The notes under the pieces: model-generated
What the model saw: the letters and a program-made list of their open reading frames with translations, nothing else
Database searches by the model: none
What the model was told of the DNA's origin: nothing
In this document: positions 9,477-18,083 of the stretch, in pieces
Layout: the number at the start of each line of letters is the position of its first letter
Numbering within the stretch: the stretch's first letter is position 1
DNA from: Sphingomicrobium arenosum
GTDB taxonomy: Bacteria; Pseudomonadota; Alphaproteobacteria; Sphingomonadales; Sphingomonadaceae
Direction of reading: 5' to 3'
Assembly (NCBI RefSeq): GCF_026157085.1
Contig: NZ_JANPVN010000001.1
Location: 930,001-994,000, forward strand
DNA length: 64,000 nucleotides
Made by a program: the position numbers and the translations under genes

Positions 9477-11423
9477 ATGTCGAAAATCCGCAACCTGTCG
9501 AAATCGACAGTCGGCACGATCGCCCTGTTCGGCTTCCTGATCGTGATCGTCGCGAGCTTCGCGCTCGCCGACCTGTCGAACTTCCAGTTGGGCGGCGGCG
9601 GCAGCGGGAGCGGCACCGAGCTTGCCGAGGTGGGCGACGAGGCGGTCACCGACGAGATGATGAGCGAGGCGCTGCAGCGCCAGCTGGGCATCGCGCGCCA
9701 GCAAAACCCCGAGGCGCTCTATGCCGACTTGGCGGGCGACTTCGACCCCATTCTCGAGGCGCTGATCGACGAACGCGCCATGCTGGCCTTCGGCAACGCC
9801 TATGATTTTTACATCTCCAAGCGGTTGATCGACGCCGATATCTCGCGCCTTCCCGGCGTTACCGGCCTCGACGGGCAAGTGACCGACCAGAGCTATGGCG
9901 CCTTCCTCGCCAACAACAACCTGACCGACGCGCAGGTGCGCATGCTGGTCGCCGCCGATATCCGCCAGCGGCTGATGGTCGGCCCCATCGGCGCCAATCC
10001 GCGCGTGCCCACCGGCATGGCGCAGGTCTATGCCTCGATGCTGCTCGAGACGCGCCGCGGCAATATCGCGCTCGTCCCCACCGCGCCGATCGCCGCGACC
10101 ATCGATCCGAGCGCCGAGGACCTCGCCGCATATTACCAGCAGAACGAGACGCGCTACATCGTACCCGAACAGCGCATCCTGCGCCTTGCGCGCTATGATG
10201 CTTCGCGCCTGTCCGACATCGCCGCGACCGACGAGGAAGTGAACCGTGCCATCGAGGCACGTGCCGGCGAAATCGGCACCCGCGAGACCCGCGTCATCAG
10301 CCAGGTCGTCGTGCCCGACCGCGAGACCGCCGACGCCATCGTCGCGCGCACCGCCAACATGAGCTTTGCCGAGGCGGTGGCGCCCGAGGGCTATTCGCCC
10401 GCCGATATCTCGGTCGGCCCCCAGACGCTCCCCGAATTCCGCCAGCTGGCGGGCGACACGGTCGCCGAAGCCGCCTTCGAGGCCGATGCCGACAGCCTCG
10501 TCGGCCCGGTGCGCTCGCCCTTTGGCTGGCACGTCGTCTCGGTTGGTTCGGTCACCGTCGAACAGGGCGAGGATGAAGGCCAGGCCCGCGCCACCGCGCG
10601 CGAGGAAATCACCGCCGCCAAGCGCCGCAACGCGCTGCTCGACGAGGTCGCCGATATTGAGGATGCAGTACGCGACGGCCTGAGCTTCGCCGAAGTCGCC
10701 GAGCGCTTCTCGCTCGACGTCGTCGAGACCCCCGAGATCACCGCCACGGGTCGCGCCCGGGGCGACAGCAGCTTCTCGCTGCCCTCGAACCTCGAGCCCT
10801 CGCTGCGCGCCGGCTTCGCCATGATGCAGGACGATGACCCCGAAATCGCGCTGCTCGCCGATAATGCGAGCTTCGCGCTGGTCGACGTCACCGATGTCAT
10901 CGACCCCGCCCCCGCGCCGCTCGCCACCATTCGCGACCGGGTGCGCGCCGACTATATCCGCACCACCGCGGAACAGCGCGCCAATGCCATCGCGACCGAG
11001 ATCGTCGCGGCGGTCAAGGGTGGCACCTCGCTCACCGATGCGGTCAGCGCGGCGGCCGCCAAGAGCGGCTTCGACCTCCCCGCGCCCGAGGCGCCCGAAC
11101 TCACGCGTCTCGACCTCCTGCAATATGGCGCCGAACAGCCCGCCCCGCTCGCCATGCTCTTCCGTCTCGGCGAAGGCGGCGTGCGCCAGGTCGGCGATGC
11201 GCAGGCGCGCGGCGTCTTCGTCGTCGAGTTGACCGATATCGAGCGCGGCAATGCCTTGTCGAACCCCAGCCTTATCAGCCAGACCAGCCAAGCCTTCACC
11301 CAGACGCTCGAGGGCGAATTGCAGCAGCAGTTCCTCAGCGCCATCAAGGCCGAGGTCGGCGTGACCCGCAACGGCGGGGCGATCGAGGCGACGCGGGCGC
11401 GCATTATCGGCGGGGGCAACTGA
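9477..11423 (+). CDS. ppiD: PpiD-like periplasmic peptidyl-prolyl isomerase/chaperone
   Basis: 648-residue inner-membrane-anchored folding factor. A single transmembrane helix (about residues 12-31) follows a short cytoplasmic basic segment. A Gly/Ser-rich linker leads to a SurA-N-like chaperone region, a parvulin-type rotamase segment around residues 255-360 (SPFGWHVVSVGSV), and a long C-terminal region. This domain layout and length are those of PpiD, which assists proteins leaving the SecYEG channel. It is followed without a gap by the amidotransferase gene, whose conserved sequence begins right at this gene's TGA. Confidence 0.88.
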   Translation: MSKIRNLSKSTVGTIALFGFLIVIVASFALADLSNFQLGGGGSGSGTELAEVGDEAVTDEMMSEALQRQLGIARQQNPEALYADLAGDFDPILEALIDERAMLAFGNAYDFYISKRLIDADISRLPGVTGLDGQVTDQSYGAFLANNNLTDAQVRMLVAADIRQRLMVGPIGANPRVPTGMAQVYASMLLETRRGNIALVPTAPIAATIDPSAEDLAAYYQQNETRYIVPEQRILRLARYDASRLSDIAATDEEVNRAIEARAGEIGTRETRVISQVVVPDRETADAIVARTANMSFAEAVAPEGYSPADISVGPQTLPEFRQLAGDTVAEAAFEADADSLVGPVRSPFGWHVVSVGSVTVEQGEDEGQARATAREEITAAKRRNALLDEVADIEDAVRDGLSFAEVAERFSLDVVETPEITATGRARGDSSFSLPSNLEPSLRAGFAMMQDDDPEIALLADNASFALVDVTDVIDPAPAPLATIRDRVRADYIRTTAEQRANAIATEIVAAVKGGTSLTDAVSAAAAKSGFDLPAPEAPELTRLDLLQYGAEQPAPLAMLFRLGEGGVRQVGDAQARGVFVVELTDIERGNALSNPSLISQTSQAFTQTLEGELQQQFLSAIKAEVGVTRNGGAIEATRARIIGGGN

Positions 11424-12007
11424 TCCCCCCGCGCCTCCTCGCGCTCGACAATCGCGACAGCTTTACCTTCACGCTCGTCGATTATCTGCGACAGGCGGGC
11501 GCCGAGGTTGTCGTCGCGCGCAGCGATGCGATCACGCTTGTTGAAGCGCTCGAGGTTGGCCGCGATGGCGTGATGGTGTCCCCCGGACCCGGCACGCCGC
11601 AAGACGCCGGCATCTCGGTTGCGCTCGCCGCCGCCTGTATCGAACGACGCCGCCCCTATCTCGGCGTCTGCCTCGGGCACCAGGCGCTGGCGCTCGCCTG
11701 CGGCAGCGCGGTCGCGGTCGTGCCCCCTGTGCACGGCAAGGTCGCGCAGGTCCGTCACGACGGCACCGGTCTGTTCGACGACCTGCGCTCGCCGCTCGCC
11801 ATGACCCGCTATCATTCGCTCGCCGTGCCCGACCCTCGCCCCCCGCTCCTCGCCAATGCCTGGAACGAGGAGGGCTTGTGCATGGGACTACGCCATGCCG
11901 ACGCGCCCGCGCACGGCGTCCAATTCCACCCCGAGAGCATCGCCAGCGACGCCGGGCTCGACTTGCTCGCCGCCTTCGTGACGCGTTGCGCGCGCGAAAC
12001 GGCTTGA
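11420..12007 (+). CDS. trpG/pabA: Anthranilate/aminodeoxychorismate synthase component II (glutamine amidotransferase)
   Basis: 195-residue class I glutamine amidotransferase supplying ammonia from glutamine to anthranilate synthase (tryptophan) or aminodeoxychorismate synthase (folate). The N-terminal [18 protein letters not shown], oxyanion loop SPGPGTP, nucleophile LGVCLGHQ (Cys84) and HGVQFHPES (His170, Glu172) are all present. The conserved N-terminus has no ATG, GTG or TTG in frame: the first ATG (11570) would remove ~50 conserved residues. I therefore place the start at CTG 11420-11422, overlapping the ppiD TGA, with a G-rich stretch just upstream. The ATC at 11423 is the alternative. 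No trpE, trpD or trpC lies nearby, so the TrpG versus PabA role is undecided. Confidence 0.8.
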   Translation: MIPPRLLALDNRDSFTFTLVDYLRQAGAEVVVARSDAITLVEALEVGRDGVMVSPGPGTPQDAGISVALAAACIERRRPYLGVCLGHQALALACGSAVAVVPPVHGKVAQVRHDGTGLFDDLRSPLAMTRYHSLAVPDPRPPLLANAWNEEGLCMGLRHADAPAHGVQFHPESIASDAGLDLLAAFVTRCARETA

Positions 12008-12033
12008 CAGCAGCCCGCCGGGTTGCCTATCTG
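12004..12033 (+). promoter_or_regulatory. lexA promoter
   Basis: TTGACA (12004-12009), an 18-base spacer and TATCTG (12028-12033). The -35 overlaps the stop codon of the preceding amidotransferase gene. The -10 abuts the SOS box, so LexA binding would block this promoter. Confidence 0.75.
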
Positions 12034-12047
12034 TTCCGCGTTCGTTC
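12033..12047 (+). promoter_or_regulatory. SOS (LexA) box, alphaproteobacterial GTTC-N7-GTTC type
   Basis: Perfect direct repeat GTTC (12033-12036), seven bases, GTTC (12044-12047), 34 bases before the chosen lexA ATG. This is the established LexA operator of alphaproteobacteria, so lexA should be autoregulated. A further GAAC at 12055-12058 lies seven bases after the second GTTC in inverted orientation. Confidence 0.88.
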
Positions 12048-12080
12048 TCTATTGGAACGTTGATGGTCAAGGGGGACCCG

Positions 12081-12755
12081 ATGCTGACGCCCAAGCAACA
12101 TGAATTGCTCGCCTTCATCCACCAGCGCCTGTCGGAGACGGGGATCAGCCCCAGTTTCGACGAGATGCGCGAGGCCCTCGATCTCAAGTCCAAGTCGGGC
12201 GTCCACCGCCTCATCGGCGCGCTCGAGGAGCGCGAGTTCATCCGCCGCCTGCCTAATCGCGCGCGTGCGCTCGAAGTGCTCAAGCTGCCCGAGGGCATGG
12301 CCGAGGCGGCACCGCCCGCCCCCGCCAACGAGGATCGCCCGCGCCGGGTCGAGGTCGTGCCCGCGCCTGCCAATGACGTGATCGAGATTCCGCTCCATGG
12401 TCGCATCGCGGCGGGCACGCCCATCGAGGCGCTGCAGGGCAATGAAGGCTTCGCCGTCCCCGCCGCGTTGCTCGGCCCGGGCGAACATTATGCGCTCGAA
12501 GTGGCGGGCGATTCGATGGTCGAGGAAGGCATTCTCGACGGCGACTTCGCGCTCATCCGCAAGGTCGACCAGGCGCGCGACGGCGAGATCATCGTCGCGC
12601 TCGTCGATGGCGAGGAAGCGACCTTGAAGACCTATCGCCGCGAGGGCCAGATGGTCCGCCTCGACCCCGCCAACGCGGCCTACAGCCCGCAGCGCTACGA
12701 GGAAGGCCGCGTCGCCGTGCAGGGTCGCCTTGCCGGCATCATCCGTCGCTACTGA
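12081..12755 (+). CDS. lexA: SOS repressor LexA
   Basis: 224-residue repressor of the DNA-damage response. An N-terminal winged helix ([17 protein letters not shown]... [13 protein letters not shown]) is followed by a linker, the Ala111-Gly112 self-cleavage site in HGRIAAGTP, and the S24-type catalytic pair Ser145 (GDSM) and Lys183 (ATLKTYRR). The start at 12081 gives the standard N-terminus; an in-frame ATG at 12060 adds seven residues and is possible. The operator lies directly upstream. Its TGA overlaps the next gene's ATG (TGATG). Confidence 0.97.
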   Translation: MLTPKQHELLAFIHQRLSETGISPSFDEMREALDLKSKSGVHRLIGALEEREFIRRLPNRARALEVLKLPEGMAEAAPPAPANEDRPRRVEVVPAPANDVIEIPLHGRIAAGTPIEALQGNEGFAVPAALLGPGEHYALEVAGDSMVEEGILDGDFALIRKVDQARDGEIIVALVDGEEATLKTYRREGQMVRLDPANAAYSPQRYEEGRVAVQGRLAGIIRRY

Positions 12756-13198
12756 TGCGACGGTTTCTATTGCTTGGCCCGGCGCTGGCGCTCTCCGCCT
12801 GCGCCGGGCCAGCGCCATCCTCGTCCATCCTGCCTGAAAGCGTGATCATGCCCAGCGCCCGCCTCGACTATGTCGAATTGCCCGTCACCGACACCGCCGC
12901 CACCAAGGCCTTTTACGAGCAGGCCTTCGGCTGGGACCTTGCCGAGTTCGGCCCCGATTATGCTGCCACGCTGACCGGTGATACCGACATCGGCCTGTCG
13001 GGCGATGCTGCGGAGAAGCCCGCCGCACCGCTCCCGGCGATCCGCACCGACGATCTCGAGGCATTGCTCGAACAGGTCATCGCCGCCGGCGGACGACTGG
13101 AGAAGCCTATTTTCGCCTTCCCTGGCGGGCGCCGTTTCGAGGCGGTCGATCCCTCGGGCAACCGCTTTGCAGTCTACGAGCCCGACGAGGCCGAATAA
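12755..13198 (+). CDS. VOC (glyoxalase-like) family protein with lipoprotein signal
   Basis: 147 residues. The first ~18 form a typical lipoprotein signal ending LSAC (Cys16). From residue ~35 (LDYVELPVTDTAATKAFYEQAFGW) it is a vicinal-oxygen-chelate domain of the glyoxalase/bleomycin-resistance superfamily, ending in the usual VDPSGNRFAVYEP. A one-base overlap with lexA (TGATG) argues for this start; an internal ATG at 12848 would give a conventional cytoplasmic VOC protein. Substrate unknown. The 3' end overlaps convergent comEC by 25 bases. Confidence 0.7.
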   Translation: MRRFLLLGPALALSACAGPAPSSSILPESVIMPSARLDYVELPVTDTAATKAFYEQAFGWDLAEFGPDYAATLTGDTDIGLSGDAAEKPAAPLPAIRTDDLEALLEQVIAAGGRLEKPIFAFPGGRRFEAVDPSGNRFAVYEPDEAE

Positions 13199-15321
13199 GG
13201 CGACCACGGTAGGTAATGCGTGCGCGCCGCCACCGTTTCGACCCGCGGCACTGCGCCGAGATGCACGGCCACGCCGCCGGTGCGCGCCAGCGTCTCCCGG
13301 TCGAGCTTGAGCCAGCGCGGCGAACAGGCCTCGGGCAAGCGTCGCTCGCTCACGACGATATCGGCCTCGGCGCACGCCTCGACCAATTCGCGCCAGGCGA
13401 TGAAGTCGCGCGACCGTGTCGCCAGCACCCGCCACGCGCGCCCGCCTTCCTCGACCACCGCAAGACAAGCGTCCCGATTGCAGCGGGCGAGCGGCGAATC
13501 CTCCAGCGCGGGCAAGTCGCCATCATGCCCCGCCCCCTCGGCCAGCATGTCGCGCACAAAATCTCCGGCCCGCGCGCGCAACAGGTAAGGCACCCCTGTC
13601 GCGTCCATCAGCGCGAGATGCCGCCCGTCCCCCGTCACCAACAGCGCCGGGCGCGGCGCGGTGAAGGCGAGCCCCATGCCTACCAGCCATAACGGCAGCC
13701 CCCACCATCGCCAGCGCCGCTGCCACAGGCACATCCACAGGAACCCCGCAATGCAGAGCGCGAAGCCGGCATCCGACATGCTCGGCACCATCGCCACGGC
13801 GCCGGGACTGTTCGCCACCCCATGCGCCAGTCCCGTCAGCGCATCGAGCGTCAGCCCCGCCACCCACCAGAAGGGCGCACCGAGCCCGATCAAGTCGAAC
13901 AACAGCGCAAGGCCGAGGGCGGGCATGATGACGAAGGTCGTGAGCGGGATGGCGATGAGGTTCGCCGCCACCCCGTAAAGCCCCGACTTGTGAAAATGGA
14001 ACAGCGCGAAGGGCATCAGCGCCAGCTCGACCGCAAGCCCCGTCAGCAGGAGCGCAAGGAAGCCGCGCGCCATCCGCCCGCTCACTCCATCGTCGCGCGG
14101 CGCGATCCAGCCCCGCACGCGCTGATGCGCATGCAGCGCGATGATCGCCGTCACCGCCGCGAAACTGAGCTGGAAGCTCGCCCCCGCGATCGCCTCGGGC
14201 CGAATAAGGAGGATGATGACCGCCCCCGCCGCGACGAGCCGCAGCGACAACGCCTCGCGCCCCAGCGCCATGCCGAGCAGTACCAGCAGCGCCGCGATAC
14301 AGGCGCGAACGGTCGGCACCTGCATGCCCGTCAGCAGCGTATATCCGACCCCCGCCAATGCACCGATTGCCGCCGAGACGATAATGAGGTTGGTGCGCGC
14401 TGCCAGCGCGGGCCACAGCGCGAGCAGCTTGAGCGACACGATCATCGCGCCCCCCACCACCGCCGCGATATGCAGCCCCGACACGGCGAGCAGATGGGCC
14501 AATCCCGACCGCCGCATCGCCTCGGCATCCTCGAGCGTCACCGCATTCTTGTCCCCCGTCGCCAGCGCGGTGGCGATCCCATCGCCCCGCCCCGGCAGGC
14601 GCTCGCGCACCTCTTGGCCGAGATCGATGCGCCACGCCGCTAGCCCCGAGGGCGCGCGCTGGCCCAGCACCTCCACCTCGCCCAGCGCCGTCCCCACCGC
14701 GCCGATCTGCCTGAACCATGCCGTGCGCGCAAAGTCATAACCGCCGGGTACCGACATGCTCGGCGGCGGCGTCAGTCGCGCGCGCAGCCGGACCCGCGCG
14801 CCCGCGCCCATCACCGCCTCATATTGCGCGTCGCGCAGGCTGATCCGTACCCGCTCGGGCAGCACTTCCTCGCCATCGAGGCGCAGGGTCAGTCGCCACT
14901 TGTCCTTGGCGATCAGCGGTTCGACCGTCTCGACCGTGCCCGTCACCGTGGCGATCCGCACGCCGCCCAGCTTTTCATGCGCCACGCTCTCGGCGCGCAG
15001 CCAGATCCATCCACAGCCGATACTCGCCGCGATCAGCACCGCCATCGCCACCCGCCGCGTCCGGCTCGATCCGCGCGCCGCCAGCCCCGCCAGTCCCAGA
15101 CCCAGCAGCATGAAGCCGGCGCGCGCCTCGTCGCCCGGCGCGACGAACCACAGCGCCACGCCCGCCCCGAAGGCGACCACGATCCATAATGGCAACTGGG
15201 CCCGTTCGACCTCGAGCAGCCGTTCGAGCCCCTTGCATGCAAGGGCCCACGCCGATACGAGGCCGCCGAGCCGACCCGGTTGCATGGACCCCCGCTGTTC
15301 GGGGGCCTGCAAACCTTCCAT
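13174..15321 (-). CDS. comEC: ComEC/Rec2-family DNA uptake channel protein
   Basis: 715-residue polytopic membrane protein. An N-terminal DUF4131-type region is followed by the competence domain with its LAVSGLHIA signature and many membrane helices (about residues 240-500). The C-terminal ~150 residues lack the HxHxDH metal site of the metallo-beta-lactamase domain found in longer ComEC proteins. It would carry single-stranded DNA across the inner membrane during transformation. Start 15321 is my choice; a second ATG at 15285 is possible. It is divergent from gltX with only 26 bases between. Confidence 0.85.
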   Translation of the reverse strand: MEGLQAPEQRGSMQPGRLGGLVSAWALACKGLERLLEVERAQLPLWIVVAFGAGVALWFVAPGDEARAGFMLLGLGLAGLAARGSSRTRRVAMAVLIAASIGCGWIWLRAESVAHEKLGGVRIATVTGTVETVEPLIAKDKWRLTLRLDGEEVLPERVRISLRDAQYEAVMGAGARVRLRARLTPPPSMSVPGGYDFARTAWFRQIGAVGTALGEVEVLGQRAPSGLAAWRIDLGQEVRERLPGRGDGIATALATGDKNAVTLEDAEAMRRSGLAHLLAVSGLHIAAVVGGAMIVSLKLLALWPALAARTNLIIVSAAIGALAGVGYTLLTGMQVPTVRACIAALLVLLGMALGREALSLRLVAAGAVIILLIRPEAIAGASFQLSFAAVTAIIALHAHQRVRGWIAPRDDGVSGRMARGFLALLLTGLAVELALMPFALFHFHKSGLYGVAANLIAIPLTTFVIMPALGLALLFDLIGLGAPFWWVAGLTLDALTGLAHGVANSPGAVAMVPSMSDAGFALCIAGFLWMCLWQRRWRWWGLPLWLVGMGLAFTAPRPALLVTGDGRHLALMDATGVPYLLRARAGDFVRDMLAEGAGHDGDLPALEDSPLARCNRDACLAVVEEGGRAWRVLATRSRDFIAWRELVEACAEADIVVSERRLPEACSPRWLKLDRETLARTGGVAVHLGAVPRVETVAARTHYLPWSPYSASSGS

Positions 15322-15347
15322 GGCCGTAACAACAAAGGATTTTTCGC

Positions 15348-16766
15348 GTGAGCGCAAGCGAAACTGCACAAAAGGTCGTGACCCGCTTTGCCCCCAGCCC
15401 GACCGGCTACCTGCACATCGGCGGGGCGCGCACCGCATTGTTCAACTTTCTGTTCGCGCGCCATCACGGCGGCCAATATCTCGTCCGTATCGAGGATACC
15501 GACAAGAAGCGCTCGACGCCCGAAGCGATCGAGGCGATCCACGACGGTCTCGACTGGCTCGGCCTCTTGGGCGACGAGGAACCCGTCTTCCAGTCGCAGC
15601 GCGCTGGCCGCCACGCCGAGGTCGCGCAGCAACTGCTCGACAAGGGCGCGGCCTATAAATGCTACCTGACCAGCGAGGAACTGACCGCCCGCCGCGAAGC
15701 CGCGCAGGCGGCCAAGAAGCCCTTCCGCCTCAACAGCGAATGGCGCGACTGCCAGCCCGGCCCCGAGCAGGAGGGCCAGCCCTTCGTCGTGCGCCTCAAG
15801 ACCCCCAATGAGGGCGAGAGCGTCATCGAGGACATGGTCCAGGGCCGCATCTCGGTGAAGAACGACGAAATCGACGACTTCATCCTGCTGCGCTCGGACG
15901 GCACGCCGACCTATATGCTCGCGGTGGTGGTCGACGATCATGACATGGGCGTCACCCACATCCTGCGCGGCGATGACCATTTGAACAACGCCTTCCGCCA
16001 GCTGCCGCTCATCAAGGCGATGGGCTGGCCCGAGCCGACCTACGGCCACGTTCCGCTCATTCACGGCGCCGACGGCGCCAAGCTGTCGAAGCGCCATGGC
16101 GCGCTCGGCGTCGATGCCTATCGCGACGAGATGGGCCTTCTGCCCGAAGCCGTGTTCAACTATCTCCTCCGTCTCGGTTGGGGCCATGGCGACGAGGAAA
16201 TCATCTCGCGAACACGCGCCATCGAGCTGTTCGATGCGGGCGGCATCGGCAAGAGCCCCTCGCGCTTCGACACCAAGAAGCTCCTCAATTTGAACGGCCA
16301 TTATATCCGCGAGGCCGACAATGCCCGCCTCGCCGAGCTTGTCGCCGCCGAAGCCGGCGCTTCGAGCGACGAGGACAAGGCGCTGCTGACGCGTGCCATG
16401 CCCGAACTGAAGGCCCGTGCCCGCGACCTCCACGAACTGGCCGCCGGCGCGACCTTCCTCTTTAAGAGCCGACCGCTCCAGATGGAGGAAAAGGCAGCGG
16501 GACTCCTCGATGACGAGGCGCGCAAGAATCTCGCCCTCGCTCATGCAGCCTTGTCCGATGTGCCGCGTTGGGAAATCGAGGATGTGGAAAGCGCCATTCG
16601 CGAGGTTGCGGACCAGGCCGAATTGAAGCTAGGGAAGCTCGCCCAGCCGCTTCGTGCGGCATTGACGGGCAGCAACACATCACCGGGCATCTTCGACGTC
16701 CTTGCCCTTTTGGGCCGCGAAGAAAGCCTCGCACGCATCGCCGACCAGATGCGCAACGCCGAATAA
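15348..16766 (+). CDS. gltX: Glutamyl-tRNA synthetase
   Basis: 472-residue class I aminoacyl-tRNA synthetase charging tRNA-Glu (and, in bacteria lacking GlnRS, possibly tRNA-Gln). Seen: FAPSPTGYLHIGGART with the HIGH-type signature (residues 23-26) and KLSKR (245-249). Start is GTG at 15348 with AAAGGA eight bases upstream. Normal length. gltA follows 18 bases later, so the two may be one unit. Its promoter must lie within the 5' end of comEC. Confidence 0.96.
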   Translation: MSASETAQKVVTRFAPSPTGYLHIGGARTALFNFLFARHHGGQYLVRIEDTDKKRSTPEAIEAIHDGLDWLGLLGDEEPVFQSQRAGRHAEVAQQLLDKGAAYKCYLTSEELTARREAAQAAKKPFRLNSEWRDCQPGPEQEGQPFVVRLKTPNEGESVIEDMVQGRISVKNDEIDDFILLRSDGTPTYMLAVVVDDHDMGVTHILRGDDHLNNAFRQLPLIKAMGWPEPTYGHVPLIHGADGAKLSKRHGALGVDAYRDEMGLLPEAVFNYLLRLGWGHGDEEIISRTRAIELFDAGGIGKSPSRFDTKKLLNLNGHYIREADNARLAELVAAEAGASSDEDKALLTRAMPELKARARDLHELAAGATFLFKSRPLQMEEKAAGLLDDEARKNLALAHAALSDVPRWEIEDVESAIREVADQAELKLGKLAQPLRAALTGSNTSPGIFDVLALLGREESLARIADQMRNAE

Positions 16767-16784
16767 AGATTACGGAGCCGAAGA

Positions 16785-18071
16785 ATGAGTGACAAGACCG
16801 CCACCCTGAACGTCGACGACAGCAGCCTCGAGCTGCCCGTCCTCCCGGGTTCCGTCGGCCCCGAAGTCGTCGACATCCGCAAGATGTACGGCCAGACGGG
16901 CAAGTTCACCTACGACCCCGGCTTCACCTCGACCGCATCGTGCCAGAGCGCGATCACCTATATCGATGGCGGCGAGGGCATCCTCCTCCACCGCGGCTAT
17001 CCGATCGACCAGCTCGCCGAAAAGGCCAACTTCCTCGAAGTGGCCTACCTCCTCCTTCATGGCGACCTGCCCAAGAAGGACGAGCTCGACGAGTTCACCA
17101 ACACCATCACCTATCACACGATGGTGCACGAACAGCTCTCGCAGTTCTTCCGCGGGTTCCGTCGCGACGCGCACCCGATGAGCGTCATGACCGGCGTCGT
17201 CGGCGCCCTGTCGGCCTTCTACCACGACAGCACCGACATCACCGATCCGCAGCAGCGCCTCATCGCCTCGCACCGTCTCATCGCCAAGATGCCGACGATC
17301 GCCGCGATGGCCTACAAATATTCGGTCGGCCAGCCCTTCGTCTATCCGCAGAACGACCTGACCTACACGGGCAACTTCCTGCGCATGACCTTCTCGGTCC
17401 CGGCCGAGCCCTATGAGGTCAATCCCGTGATCGAACGCGCGATGGACCGGATCTTCATCCTCCACGCCGATCACGAACAGAATGCCTCGACCTCGACCGT
17501 GCGCCTCGCCGGTTCCTCGGGCGCCAATCCCTTCGCCTGCATCGCGGCGGGTATCGCCTGCCTGTGGGGTCCCGCGCATGGCGGCGCCAACGAGGCCGCG
17601 CTGAACATGCTGCGCGAAATCGGCGATGAAAAGAACGTCAAGCAGTATGTCGACCGCGCCAAGGACAAGAACGACCCGTTCCGCCTGATGGGCTTCGGCC
17701 ACCGCGTGTACAAGAATTACGACCCGCGCGCGAAGGTCATGCAGCAGACCGCCGAGGAAGTGCTCAAGGAACTGAACATTTCCGACCCGGTCCTCGATGT
17801 CGCCCGCGAGCTCGAGCATATCGCATTGAATGACGACTATTTCATCGAGAAGAAGCTCTACCCCAACGTCGACTTCTACTCGGGCATCATCCTCAATGCG
17901 ATCGGTTTCCCGACCGAGATGTTCACCGCCCTCTTCGCGCTCGCCCGCACCACCGGCTGGGTCGCGCAGTGGAACGAGATGATCTCGGATCCCGAACAGA
18001 AGATCGGTCGTCCGCGCCAACTCTATGTCGGCGCGACGCAGCGCGACTACGTCCCCGTCGACGAGCGCTAA
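16785..18071 (+). CDS. gltA: Citrate synthase (type II)
   Basis: 428-residue hexameric-type citrate synthase condensing acetyl-CoA and oxaloacetate at the entry of the TCA cycle. Seen: [19 protein letters not shown] near the N-terminus, the active-site region [26 protein letters not shown], and the catalytic Asp segment [16 protein letters not shown]. Normal length for alphaproteobacteria. It ends 12 bases from the convergent histidine-kinase-like gene. Confidence 0.98.
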   Translation: MSDKTATLNVDDSSLELPVLPGSVGPEVVDIRKMYGQTGKFTYDPGFTSTASCQSAITYIDGGEGILLHRGYPIDQLAEKANFLEVAYLLLHGDLPKKDELDEFTNTITYHTMVHEQLSQFFRGFRRDAHPMSVMTGVVGALSAFYHDSTDITDPQQRLIASHRLIAKMPTIAAMAYKYSVGQPFVYPQNDLTYTGNFLRMTFSVPAEPYEVNPVIERAMDRIFILHADHEQNASTSTVRLAGSSGANPFACIAAGIACLWGPAHGGANEAALNMLREIGDEKNVKQYVDRAKDKNDPFRLMGFGHRVYKNYDPRAKVMQQTAEEVLKELNISDPVLDVARELEHIALNDDYFIEKKLYPNVDFYSGIILNAIGFPTEMFTALFALARTTGWVAQWNEMISDPEQKIGRPRQLYVGATQRDYVPVDER

Positions 18072-18083
18072 TTCAAACAGGGG

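Noticed and set aside
9447..11291. 614-codon frame on the minus strand opposite ppiD
   Set aside because: Shadow of a well-supported gene; no domain, no plausible start signal.
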